Shown here: positions 27,114-37,507 of the stretch, one piece after another
How the letters are laid out: each line of letters begins with the position of its first letter
Position numbering within the stretch: position 1 is the first letter of the stretch
DNA from: Mechercharimyces sp. CAU 1602
GTDB lineage: Bacteria; Bacillota; Bacilli; Thermoactinomycetales; JANTPT01
Reading direction: 5' to 3'
DNA: 64,000 nt
Assembly (NCBI RefSeq): GCF_024753565.1
Contig: NZ_JANTPT010000001.1
Location: 2,087,311 to 2,151,310, forward strand
Made by a program: the position numbers and the translations under genes
Notes under the pieces: model-generated
What the model was told of the DNA's origin: nothing
The model's database searches: none
Seen by the model: only the letters and a program-made list of their open reading frames with translations

Positions 27114-28043
27114 ATGCTACCACACAAATGAAGAGGAATCATTTACCCCTTTTTCGGTCGACAGCGACGCAGAATTTCTCTTTCTTTATACTTGATATTT
27201 TTACCTCTACTCTTCCTAAGCGTATTATTCGATCAGAGCGAAGACCCCGCTACCTTTTATCTATCATCTTCTTCTCTAAATGATATTTCTCTGATTCCCC
27301 CACACATCTCTTCCTCTTCGCCTCCGCTCTTACTCTATTCGGCTCCCTTTCCCATACTCCCCGCCTTTACGTCAGATGACCAGCGCCGTCTGACAAACGC
27401 TCAAACTAACCAGTTCCCATACAGTGCTGTCGTCCTCCTCCGCCTTCAAAATAACCAGGGAGAATGGTACTCTTGCTCCGGATGGTATATCGACTCCAAT
27501 TCAATTGTCACCGCCGCCCATTGCGTCTATGATACCTATGAAAATGAATATTTCCGCATCGCTCTCATCATACCGGCAACTGATCAAGAGCAACCACCTT
27601 GCGAGATAGAGTATAGCCGCCAATTTTATGTTACCCGCTCTTGGCAAGCAGCTCAGCCTCAAGAGCCGGGGAAAGTCCCTTATGAAGCTGTGGCAGAAGA
27701 TTATGCCATCATTAATGTAGCAACCTCACATCCGAGTTGGCTAGCCATTACTAGCCCCATTCCGAACGCCCCCTTGTTCACTGCCGGTTACCCCGCCGCA
27801 CTAAAAAAGGAGCGCATGGTTACTAACTCCGGGCAACTGATGGTGATAAATCGTATGAATCAAATTATTCATCACAATGCCTATGTAGGCAACGGAATGA
27901 GTGGTGGGCCCATCTTGATATACACAGATTCCACTTGGAAAGTTGTTAGTATTAACAGCACGAGAAGATGGGGTCCACTTTTAGATAGCTGGGCTATCAA
28001 CACCCTTTTAGAATGGGCCCAAAAAAACGACCAAAAAAAGTAG
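27114..28043 (+). pseudogene. Secreted S1-family (V8/glutamyl-endopeptidase-like) serine protease with in-frame TGA at codon 6
   Basis: A frame with a perfectly placed GGAGGTG starts at ATG 27114 but meets TGA at 27129 after five codons. The same frame then runs open to 28043. Immediately after the stop it encodes a signal-peptide-like segment: basic FGRQRRRISLSL, then LIFLPLLFLSVLF. The mature part is a trypsin-like protease: His in TAAHCVYD, Asp in EDYAIINV, Ser in GNGMSGGPI. Internal translation could begin at TTG 27192, but that has no binding site and loses the basic part of the signal. Either the gene is recently broken by one base change, or the base is a sequence error. Confidence 0.75.
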
Positions 28044-28069
28044 CCTATCCACCATGTAGGGCTACCTTT
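28040..28069 (+). terminator. Terminator after the protease gene
   Basis: GTAGCC (28040-28045) pairs with GGCTAC (28060-28065), followed by CTTTT. A modest stem with a 14-base loop. Confidence 0.5.
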
Positions 28070-28112
28070 TCTCTATCGCCACCTCCCATTATTAGCTCTC
28101 TTTACTCACTAC

Positions 28113-28370
28113 CTAATTCTCATCTCCTCGTGGAGCAACAGGACCGACCGGTCCAGGCGGAGCGATAGGACCGGGTGGAGAAACAGGGGCAGGCAGAAGT
28201 GGGCCCACCACGGGTCCAGGACCAATATTGGGGACAGTAGGTGGATCTCTAAGGAAATCTCCCGGAGAATCTGTCGATTTGCTTACCACATTTAAGGTTG
28301 TTCCTATGTTTAATGAACCTGCATCACTCACCGAACTTATGCTCAAGGAGAACACCATTACACGAAACAC
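28113..28370 (-). CDS. Small Pro/Gly-rich protein, weakly GerP-like
   Basis: An 85-residue frame. The first half (ISSVSDAGSLNIGTTLNVVSKS) has the Ser-rich, NIG-containing pattern seen in small GerP spore-germination proteins. The second half is Pro-rich with repeated PGP/APP/GPV units. GerPB-type proteins combine such halves, but the match is weak and I would not name it. The start is unclear: GTG at 28370 or ATG at 28358, neither with a good ribosome binding site. It is convergent with the protease gene and alone. Confidence 0.4.
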   Translation of the reverse strand: MFRVMVFSLSISSVSDAGSLNIGTTLNVVSKSTDSPGDFLRDPPTVPNIGPGPVVGPLLPAPVSPPGPIAPPGPVGPVAPRGDEN

Positions 28371-28604
28371 ACGCTACACCGCTTTATCTCGGAAGGTAGA
28401 CCTTCACTACATGTAATAGGATGTGACATCACCATATTGAGCATCATCCTCTCCTATTCTATATATATCACCTATTTCACAAAAAATCCCCCATCCTCCA
28501 TCAGCCTAGCATACAATTTTTCTGATGTAGTATAAACACCTCTTCCCTCTTCACCTTACAGTGCGTATAGTATCGTAACATCAGTGGAGAAAAGGGTGAT
28601 CTCA

Positions 28605-28937
28605 ATGCCAAGTCTCTCAAGGGATATCCAAGAGCTTTTAAGGCAAATGAATGACTTGATCAAACAGAGCATTTGGTTACAATCTGTAGGAGCCAAAGTG
28701 GCCACTTTAGGTGAAAGCAAACTATCCTCTTCTTCATCTAGAGAAAAAAAGGATGGAGATATCCTTATTACTTTGGGTCATTCTATCCAATACACCGCCC
28801 ATGCTATTCAAACCGTGCTACTTAAGGAACATCGTAAGCTTTCCCAACAGAGTGAGCATATTGATTTACATGCTCTAGAATCATGGTTACAATACGTACG
28901 CAAACTTTTTCATTCAATCAGTAAAAAAAGATCATAA
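28605..28937 (+). CDS. Small soluble protein of unknown function
   Basis: I do not recognise this 110-residue protein. It is predicted helical, with an amphipathic N-terminal helix (LSRDIQELLRQMNDLIKQS), a polar middle rich in Ser and Lys, and a basic end (SISKKRS). No signal or membrane segment. The ATG at 28605 has AAGGGTG six bases upstream. A GTG seven codons earlier overlaps the binding site. It is followed after 91 bases by the thioesterase gene on the same strand. Confidence 0.55.
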   Translation: MPSLSRDIQELLRQMNDLIKQSIWLQSVGAKVATLGESKLSSSSSREKKDGDILITLGHSIQYTAHAIQTVLLKEHRKLSQQSEHIDLHALESWLQYVRKLFHSISKKRS

Positions 28938-29028
28938 TTCCATCCACACATCCTTTTTGTTGTCCAGGCTTTTTATAGGCTCATTATGATAAAATAAACC
29001 TATAACACAGCAAATCGGAGGGATATCC

Positions 29029-29439
29029 ATGAATTTTCAAGTAGATAGCTGGTCCCAACTCTCAACTGAAACCTTGGCAACCACACTTGGAATCGAACTA
29101 AAGCTAATCGAAGACGAAAAGGTCATCATGACCATGCCTGTAGGTCCAAATACTCGTCAACCGATGGGCATTTTACACGGAGGTGCCTCTGTCGCACTAG
29201 CAGAAACCGCCGCTAGCATCGGCGGATACAACCTTGCTCAAAAACAAGGGAAAGTTGCTGTTGGACAAGAGATCAATGCCAATCATCTCCGTCCCAAGTT
29301 GGAAGGAATCGTTACCGCCACAGCTACACTCATACACAGCGGACGCAAGTCGATGGTATGGGAAATACATATCACAGATGAACAGGAAAAACTAATCTGC
29401 ATCTCCCGCTGTACACTTGCCGTGATTGATCCAATGTAA
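29029..29439 (+). CDS. Hotdog-fold acyl-CoA thioesterase (PaaI/YdiI/MenI-like)
   Basis: A 136-residue thioesterase of the PaaI-like hotdog family. The family core GILHGGASVALAETAAS (about residues 47-63) contains the HGG loop and the Glu that acts as catalytic base, and INANHLRP follows. Relatives hydrolyse phenylacetyl-CoA or 1,4-dihydroxy-2-naphthoyl-CoA in menaquinone synthesis. No men genes are adjacent, so the substrate is open. CGGAGGGA lies just before the ATG. Confidence 0.85.
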   Translation: MNFQVDSWSQLSTETLATTLGIELKLIEDEKVIMTMPVGPNTRQPMGILHGGASVALAETAASIGGYNLAQKQGKVAVGQEINANHLRPKLEGIVTATATLIHSGRKSMVWEIHITDEQEKLICISRCTLAVIDPM

Positions 29440-29515
29440 TACTTTCTTCTCTACCACTAGCGGAGCGATCCCCCAACTTCCCTTTGCATTCCATTAACCT
29501 TACGGAGGCGTTACC

Positions 29516-31330
29516 ATGAATAAAAAAACTCGGCAAATCATTCCATTAAGACGCTATCTTGGTGTGCGCGCAGCGCATGCTCCTTCTTACTCTGCTGACG
29601 ATCAAACTCTCTATTTCCTCAGTAACTTAACAGGATTTTCGCAAGTGTGGAGCAAATCACCTGCCAATCCATGGCCACAGCAGATTACCTTTTTTCTCGA
29701 TCGTGTGCTGGGAGTACATGCCTCACCCAGAGGAGAGTATATCTGCGTAAGTGCAGATCAAGGTGGGAATGAGCGGGCCCAATTGTTCCTCATGAATACT
29801 GAAGGGTCAGAGAATAAAAACCTTACTCAAGACCCCCATCACATCTATCACTTTGGGGCATGGTCTCCAGATGGACTCCAATTTACATACAGCAGTAATA
29901 AACGTGACGGGCAACATTTCGACCTCTATCTCTATGATGTGCATACGGACTCCCACCGCACACTCTTTACAAGCGATCATACCAATTATGCCAGTCGTTT
30001 TAGTCCCGATCAGCGCTATATTCTCTTTTCACGCTCCCATACCAATATGACCAATGACCTCTTCCTTCTCGATCTGACGAGCGGCAAGCATGAACGAATC
30101 ACTTCTTTTGCCGAAAATGATACACAGTATCGTATGCCACATTTCTCCCCTGACGGTGATTTGCTCTATCTACTCTCCAACCGCAACAGTCAATTTCTCC
30201 GTGTCGCTGCTTACCACTTACAGACAAAACAGTGGGTATGGCTTACAGACGATCAGTGGGATGCCGAACACTTATCCCTTTCACGCAATGGTCAGTACCT
30301 CGCTTTTGCCGTTAACGAAGGAGGCACTTCACGCCTTCATATTATTAACTGTGAAACTTCGAAACGGATCACGCTTCCTTCCACCCCAGCAGGTGTAATC
30401 TCGGAACTTACATGGAATCACCAAAGTAATTCATTAGCCTTTACTCTCAGTAGCCCAAGTCATGCGACAGAGATATGGACAATCCAGATGAATGGAAACC
30501 AGTTAGAGCGGGCCACATACGCTTCCATCTCTGGCGTCCCTGCAAGTACTTATATCGAGCCGGAACTCATTCATTATCCCTCTTTCGATGGACTGGAGAT
30601 CCCTGCTTTTTATTATCGACCCTCTCATGTCAAGGGGCCTTATCCTGTTCTCGTATATGTTCATGGCGGTCCAGAGTCACAAAGTCGCAACGGCTTTAAT
30701 AGCCTCCTTCAATACTTCCTCCAGCTGGGGATGGCAATCCTTGTACCTAACGTGCGAGGGAGTTCGGGATACGGACGTACCTACGTCCACCTCGATGATG
30801 TAAGAAAGCGTATGGACTCTGTCGCTGATCTTAATGCAGGCGTCGATTGGCTCATTTCTAAAGGAAACGCTAATCGAGATGCGATTGCTGTGATGGGCGG
30901 AAGTTATGGTGGCTTCATGGTTCTCGCCGCCCTAACCCACTATCCCGAACGCTGGGCTGCGGGAGTAGATGTTGTCGGTATTTCCAATTTCCGCACCTTT
31001 ATTCAAAATACCAGTTCGTATCGCCGCCATCTGCGCGAATCAGAGTACGGCAGTATCGAAAAAGATGGTCAGTTTTTCGATCAAATTTCACCAATCCATC
31101 ACGTAGACCGCATCCAAGCTCCACTCTTTGTCATTCACGGAGCCAATGATCCTCGTGTCCCTGTAGCAGAAGCAGAGCAAATCGTCACTTCCCTCAAGGA
31201 AAGGAAGATGCCCGTCCAATATCTGCGCTTTGAAGATGAAGGACATGGTCTCGCAAAGTATAAAAACCGCCTCGAAGCATACACCCAAGTAGCAGACTTC
31301 CTACAAGAATGGGTAATAAACAAGGTGTAA
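29516..31330 (+). CDS. S9-family prolyl oligopeptidase-like peptidase
   Basis: A 604-residue predicted cytoplasmic serine peptidase of the acylaminoacyl-peptidase/dipeptidyl-peptidase group. About 340 residues of WD40-like (PD40) beta-propeller repeats, with recurring FSPDG-type turns, gate access to a C-terminal alpha/beta-hydrolase. The nucleophile Ser is in MGGSYGGF, the Asp in GANDPRVP, and the His in EDEGHGL near the C-terminus. There is no signal peptide. ACGGAGG lies upstream of the ATG. Probably co-oriented with, but separate from, the thioesterase gene. Confidence 0.9.
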   Translation: MNKKTRQIIPLRRYLGVRAAHAPSYSADDQTLYFLSNLTGFSQVWSKSPANPWPQQITFFLDRVLGVHASPRGEYICVSADQGGNERAQLFLMNTEGSENKNLTQDPHHIYHFGAWSPDGLQFTYSSNKRDGQHFDLYLYDVHTDSHRTLFTSDHTNYASRFSPDQRYILFSRSHTNMTNDLFLLDLTSGKHERITSFAENDTQYRMPHFSPDGDLLYLLSNRNSQFLRVAAYHLQTKQWVWLTDDQWDAEHLSLSRNGQYLAFAVNEGGTSRLHIINCETSKRITLPSTPAGVISELTWNHQSNSLAFTLSSPSHATEIWTIQMNGNQLERATYASISGVPASTYIEPELIHYPSFDGLEIPAFYYRPSHVKGPYPVLVYVHGGPESQSRNGFNSLLQYFLQLGMAILVPNVRGSSGYGRTYVHLDDVRKRMDSVADLNAGVDWLISKGNANRDAIAVMGGSYGGFMVLAALTHYPERWAAGVDVVGISNFRTFIQNTSSYRRHLRESEYGSIEKDGQFFDQISPIHHVDRIQAPLFVIHGANDPRVPVAEAEQIVTSLKERKMPVQYLRFEDEGHGLAKYKNRLEAYTQVADFLQEWVINKV

Positions 31331-31343
31331 GAAGTATGTAACA

Positions 31344-31369
31344 AGCCCTCATCCAGATGGATGAGGGCT
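31344..31369 (+). terminator. Terminator after the S9 peptidase gene
   Basis: AGCCCTCATCC (31344-31354) and GGATGAGGGCT (31359-31369) form a perfect 11-bp stem with a four-base loop. Confidence 0.8.
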
Positions 31370-31471
31370 ACTCTTAATTAGAGATATCTTTATATCATTT
31401 CTCGGGAAATGCTTTTAGGGAACAATATTTCTCCTCTATCCCAGTAACGATAAAGCATTCCTAGTTAAACA

Positions 31472-32248
31472 TCATATTCCGATCAACCCTTTAGAGTTAT
31501 CGATAATAAACTGACGGATCGTCGCTTCTGCTTTTTCCACCGTCGCTAACTGATCAGCGGTAAACGCAAAACGCCCCTTCTTCTCATCTAAATCCAACTT
31601 ATCCGCCAGATAGCCTTCTAAGCCCGCCGTGCGCTTATCCAACTCAAAAAATCCTTCTATACGGCTTTGAGTCGCCCCTGGTTGAAAATTGAACACAATC
31701 TCATCATACTTCCCTTTCAACCACTCCGTCGGATAAAACTGAATGATTTGCGCTGAGCCATGTCGACGACCCGTATATCCTTCCCCGATATGACGAAAAC
31801 CGAGACGTGTGAAACCATCCATAAAGTTTTTCAACAATCCAGCGGGCAGTACGTTGATATAGTCACGGTCTTTCGCATCCATACCTTTCTCAATCTCCAA
31901 ATTGGTCAGAAAATAATACTTCGTGTTAATAGATGAGACGGGTAAATATTCTGGGCAGATGAAAGAAAAAGGGAACGTTTGTTCTTCTGAAGCTTGCACA
32001 GTAAATGGGCTTTTTACGATCGGAATCGTATCCACCCGTTCATCCACATTCATCACCTGATCTCCCATAGAGAAATGAGACTGTACACAAAAATGAACAG
32101 ATAAATATTCCATGCGCTGTTCCACTTCTCCACCCTGAAGTCTTATTTCTCCTGTGACCTCTTCACCCATCGTGACATGATCTTGATCCAACACGAGATC
32201 AATTTTAGCCGCGCCAATTCCGAGTGATGCTAGCATCGTTTTAAACAT
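31472..32248 (-). CDS. spo0M: Sporulation-control protein Spo0M
   Basis: A 258-residue protein with an arrestin-like N-terminal beta-sandwich (KIDLVLDQDHVTMGEEVTGEI at the start, KYYFLTNLEIEKG mid-domain) and a C-terminal region as in Spo0M. In B. subtilis Spo0M affects early sporulation and cell division; its biochemical role is unsettled. Length matches. The acidic residues typical of the cation-binding arrestin fold are present in the first strands. It is alone on the minus strand. No sigma-H promoter was confidently seen. Confidence 0.88.
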   Translation of the reverse strand: MFKTMLASLGIGAAKIDLVLDQDHVTMGEEVTGEIRLQGGEVEQRMEYLSVHFCVQSHFSMGDQVMNVDERVDTIPIVKSPFTVQASEEQTFPFSFICPEYLPVSSINTKYYFLTNLEIEKGMDAKDRDYINVLPAGLLKNFMDGFTRLGFRHIGEGYTGRRHGSAQIIQFYPTEWLKGKYDEIVFNFQPGATQSRIEGFFELDKRTAGLEGYLADKLDLDEKKGRFAFTADQLATVEKAEATIRQFIIDNSKGLIGI

Positions 32249-32455
32249 ATGTGATGCTCCTCTCCCCTTTATACCATAATCATAGCATATCTATACGGAA
32301 AATTCTAACGTCTATGGTCATTTCTTTTTGTAATACTCCATCCATATAGCTTTAATCTACAACTTATAGGTCGATATAGTCTCCGAGTGAGAATAGATAA
32401 AGGAAGTCATAGAGGAAGGCTCGACCGAAAGTTTACCGTATTGAGGAGGACTCTC

Positions 32456-32533
32456 ATGGACAGATGGAGAACCAAACAGCATATCTGGAACAGAAAAGAA
32501 CAGAGTAAGAAAAGGGGATTAAATAATGCTTAG
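32456..32533 (+). CDS. Possible 25-residue basic leader peptide
   Basis: ATG at 32456 has a strong GAGGAGG six bases upstream and encodes a very basic, Trp-containing 25-residue peptide ending at TAG 32531-32533. Its end overlaps the start of the next small gene by eight bases (ATGCTTAG). This suggests coupled translation. Function unknown; the coding call rests on the binding site and overlap only. Confidence 0.4.
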   Translation: MDRWRTKQHIWNRKEQSKKRGLNNA

Positions 32534-32768
32534 AAACATGAGAGCAATCACTTTCTCATCACTTTTGCTGTCACTAGCTATCTTTAGCATCTTCACGCTT
32601 ACTCAGCATCCCAACATGGAATACAATCTTGCACGAATTCAGGTAGAGAGTAACGCTCTTACACTCCAACTGATAAAGTATTACTTAGGAGCGTTTATAT
32701 CTGTGTTCTCTGTCTTAATTATTTTTTCGTTCTTCCGAAACAAGTTTTGGGGACTTCCTCAAAAATGA
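32526..32768 (+). CDS. Small two-helix membrane protein of unknown function
   Basis: An 80-residue protein with two hydrophobic segments (about residues 7-25 and 51-69) and a basic tail. The N-terminal segment could be a signal anchor. A weak AAAGGGGA lies upstream, inside the preceding 25-codon frame, so expression may depend on translational coupling. No homologue is recognised. A gene remnant and an insertion sequence follow. Confidence 0.5.
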   Translation: MLRNMRAITFSSLLLSLAIFSIFTLTQHPNMEYNLARIQVESNALTLQLIKYYLGAFISVFSVLIIFSFFRNKFWGLPQK

Positions 32769-32775
32769 TCGGTGA

Positions 32776-32928
32776 AAAAAGAGATTACCTTATGATAAGA
32801 ATGAAGCGAACATTGTATCACACAATGACCACCACGACCGCTTTGAACTAATAATTGTTAATGACGGTCTACTTAGAAGAGCAGATTCCACTGAAGAAAA
32901 AGTTGTTCTAGGAGAAATAAGCAAATAA
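32776..32928 (+). pseudogene. Remnant frame without start, cut off near the insertion sequence
   Basis: A frame of 50 codons between a TGA and TAA 32926-32928, lacking any start codon. It encodes a polar, protein-like sequence (HNDHHDRFELIIVNDGLLRR). It ends 35 bases before the left end of the insertion sequence. It is probably the tail of a decayed gene; identity unknown. Confidence 0.3.
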
Positions 32929-32962
32929 TTTACACTAATATTTTCTAATTTTTATTTCCGTC

Positions 32963-33004
32963 ATAAAAAACCCTTTCCTTCGGAAAAGGCAGAGTGTGGA
33001 GAAA
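32963..33004 (+). repeat. Left terminal inverted repeat of the IS
   Basis: Matches the reverse complement of 34536-34578 with a few substitutions and one indel. It runs into a perfect 14-bp hairpin, 32991-33004 with 33013-33026. Confidence 0.75.
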
Positions 33005-33094
33005 CCGATCATTTTCTCCACACTCTTTCACTTTATATAGATGAAAAGGCATTATCTATATCGTCTATTCAAATCAAAAAGTTCTCCCAACCAC

Positions 33095-34447
33095 CTAGTT
33101 CATACGAGCTAGGTGGTTGGCAATCTTCTTGATGTTCTGCGCAGTCGCTGTCATCAGCGCCTGCTCCTCGACATTTTCCCGTCCTCGCAACCGGCAATAG
33201 CGAAGCCCATGCAGTTCTTTTCCATCTGCAAAGCTTCGCTCAATAGTCTCTTTTCTTTTTTTGTAAAGGAGCTTGCCCTCGGATGAAAGCCGATTCGTTC
33301 GCACCTTTTCTTTATGCTCTTCCCATACGTGGCGCGTCAGGACCTTTTGATGGTTCCTTGAACGTGTACACGATGTGAGTAGAGAACACGTGGAACAATT
33401 CTTTGGATCCGATTTGTATTGACGGTACCCTTGACGATCGGTTGTACTATACGCGAGTGTCTGTCTATTTGGACACAAATACGTATCGTTCGTTTCATCA
33501 TATTGAAATTTCCATTTGGGCATGAGTCCTTTAGTGGGTGAATACCGACGATGTCCGATGACTCCAAAGATATTCCGATCACTCAACCCTTTACAAATGG
33601 GATTGGTAAGATAGCCTGCATCTAAAGCTACTGCTTCAACCTCAAATTGAAATCGTTGTTTTTGACGGTCTAACCGCTCGAGGTAGGGGATAGAATCATG
33701 CACATTTCCTGCCGTCACATGGACATCGGTAATGATGTTGTATTTGATATCTGTCGTGCGATGATCGAGATAGAAAAACCCTTCAGGTTTCCCTTCTCGA
33801 TACATATAGCCACTCTCAGGATCTGTCGAACTCACCTTCACTTCCTTTGTCTCCTTCACCTCCTCCTTTTCTTTTAATGGCTTTTTTCCGTGATCCTTCC
33901 GATCCTCTTCGATGGCCTGATTTAGTTCTTCTAGGTAGGCACGAGTCTGTCCTTTTACCCTCTCTTTTTTAAACTTTCGTTTGTTCGCGTTGGCTTTTAG
34001 GTGGGTCGAATCCGTCATCAACACCCGTCCACCCACCATGCGGTGATTCATGGCTTGCAGGACAATCTCATCAAAGATCTCTTGGAAAATGGAGGTTCCT
34101 TTAAAGCGAGTTCGACGATTCCAGCTGATCGTGGAATGATCAGGAACCGGATCCGTCAAATGTAATCCTAAAAACCAACGATAAGCTACATTTACACGAA
34201 CCTCTCGTTCCAATTGTCTCTCCGAACGAATGCCATAGAGATAACCGATGAACATCATTTTGAATAGAACGATAGGATCGATGGAGGGGCGGCCATTATT
34301 TTCACAATAAAGAGGGCGAACCTTCTCCGTGATAAATGAAAAATCGATATATTGGTCGATCTTGCGGAGAAGATGATCCTGGGGAACAAGCTCCTCTATG
34401 CAAACAAATTCCATCTCAGACTGAGTGTGATTCGTTGAACGTAGCAT
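33095..34447 (-). CDS. IS1182-family-like transposase (DDE type)
   Basis: A 450-residue transposase. An N-terminal DUF772-type region ([16 protein letters not shown], then [21 protein letters not shown]) is followed by the DDE nuclease. The probable acidic residues are Asp in [14 protein letters not shown], Asp in AVALDAGYL, and Glu in [17 protein letters not shown] Lys/Glu-rich insert (about 165-215) and a Cys cluster ([10 protein letters not shown]) are usual for the family. No frameshift, so it may be active. GAGAGGAAG precedes the ATG. Confidence 0.9.
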   Translation of the reverse strand: MLRSTNHTQSEMEFVCIEELVPQDHLLRKIDQYIDFSFITEKVRPLYCENNGRPSIDPIVLFKMMFIGYLYGIRSERQLEREVRVNVAYRWFLGLHLTDPVPDHSTISWNRRTRFKGTSIFQEIFDEIVLQAMNHRMVGGRVLMTDSTHLKANANKRKFKKERVKGQTRAYLEELNQAIEEDRKDHGKKPLKEKEEVKETKEVKVSSTDPESGYMYREGKPEGFFYLDHRTTDIKYNIITDVHVTAGNVHDSIPYLERLDRQKQRFQFEVEAVALDAGYLTNPICKGLSDRNIFGVIGHRRYSPTKGLMPKWKFQYDETNDTYLCPNRQTLAYSTTDRQGYRQYKSDPKNCSTCSLLTSCTRSRNHQKVLTRHVWEEHKEKVRTNRLSSEGKLLYKKRKETIERSFADGKELHGLRYCRLRGRENVEEQALMTATAQNIKKIANHLARMN

Positions 34448-34535
34448 CCGATTCTTCCTCTCTTCTTCTATGTATATCTCTATACTATTTCACTTGGAAT
34501 AAACATGAAAGGGGTAAAAAACAGGCTGTCGAGAC

Positions 34536-34578
34536 TTTCTCGACAGCCTGCCCTTTCCTTCGGAAAAGGGTTTTTTAT
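34536..34578 (-). repeat. Right terminal inverted repeat of the IS, with terminator
   Basis: The outer part, CCCTTTCC-TTCG-GGAAAAGGG (34551-34570) followed by T6, is a good plus-strand terminator. Inside lies a 13-bp hairpin, 34522-34534 with 34538-34550. Confidence 0.75.
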
Positions 34579-34602
34579 TTAAAGAAAAATTCTTGATATC
34601 AC

Positions 34603-35777
34603 TTAAATAGAAGAAGGAACAGACATCCGCGCCAGCACTTTTACGACATGCTCCAGTTCCTCCTCCGTGTGCGTCGCCATCAATGAGAAGCGGAGGCGTG
34701 CTCTACCTGCTGGTACGGTTGGGGGGCGAATTGCCACTGCCAGGATGCCTTCGTCGATGAGCTGCTGACTTACTTTCATTGCTCGTTCACTCGACCCAAT
34801 CAGTAGCGGTATGATTTGGGTTGTGGAACCAGCTGTTTCCCACCCTCGCTCGCGCAAATGCGTACGAAACCAGTCAGCTTTTTGTTTCAGCATGCAGCGC
34901 CTTTCCTCCGCACTTCTGACCACTTCCAACGCAGCTGCTATCGTACCAATCGTAGCAGGTGGTAAGGCGGTTGTATATATAAATGAGCGAGCGGAATTGA
35001 TCAGATAGTCGATCCACACCCTCTCTCCTGCTACGTATGCACCATAAGCGCCAAATGCTTTACTGAAGGTGCCCATCAAAAGATCTACTTCATCTGCTAC
35101 ACCATAGTGGTGAGCTAAACCAGCACCTTCCGCTCCCCACACCCCACTTGCATGCGCTTCATCCAATATTAATGCTGCTCCATATTTCTTTTTTAGTTCA
35201 ATGAGTTGTAACAGAGGTGCTTCATCCCCATCCATGCTGAAAACCGAATCGCTGACGATCAGCTTGTGTTGGATACCTCTTGTCTCCGCATCTACTAGCT
35301 GCTGCTCTAATTGTCCCATATCCCGGTGACGATAACGGTATCGCTCAGCATGAGATAGGCGAATACCATCAATGATACTCGCATGGTTTAGTTCGTCACT
35401 AAACACGGCATCTCCACGACGCAGCAACGAAGATAATACCCCAATATTAGCTAAGAAACCACTGCCAAAAAGGAGCGCCGCCTCTTTTCCTTTCCAGGCG
35501 GCAATCTCCTTTTCCAAATTTACAGTCGCCTCATCCGTCCCCACAATCAAGCGCGATGCAGTACTGCTTCCACCACGTTCCAATGCTTGGCGAGCCCCAT
35601 CTTGTACTTCTTTTAAACCTGCAAACCCTAGATAGTTGTTGGAGGATAGATTGATTAGCTTCTTCCCATTGCGGGTGAGTGCTGAACCAACCGCTCCTTC
35701 AACGGGATGTAGTTGACGATAACACCCCGCTGTTTCAATCCGTTGTAACCTCTTCTTTAGCTCGTTCTCCCACAGGT

Positions 35778-35781
<4 letters not shown>
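34603..35781 (-). CDS. bioF: 8-amino-7-oxononanoate synthase
   Basis: A 392-residue PLP enzyme that condenses pimeloyl thioester with alanine in biotin synthesis. NLSSNNYLGFAG near the start, LILDEAHASGVWG and the PLP-Lys in MGTFSKAFGAYGAYVAG are intact. The start is taken as GTG 35781, overlapping the bioB stop (GTGA) with GAGG ten bases upstream. An ATG three codons earlier is too close to that site. Last gene of the operon; its native terminator may have been replaced by the adjacent IS end. Confidence 0.93.

Positions 35782-37507
<1,726 letters not shown>

Larger units (their letters stand above)
32963..34578 (-). mobile_element. IS1182-family-like insertion sequence, complete
   Basis: A unit of about 1.6 kb with one intact transposase gene between imperfect inverted ends. 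Left end 32963-33004 and right end 34536-34578 both begin ATAAAAAACCCTTT and match over about 40 bases. Each end contains two hairpins, one of them terminator-like (CCCTTTCC-TTCG-GGAAAAGGG followed by T6 at the right end). No target-site duplication was seen. It lies between a gene remnant and bioF. Confidence 0.8.
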
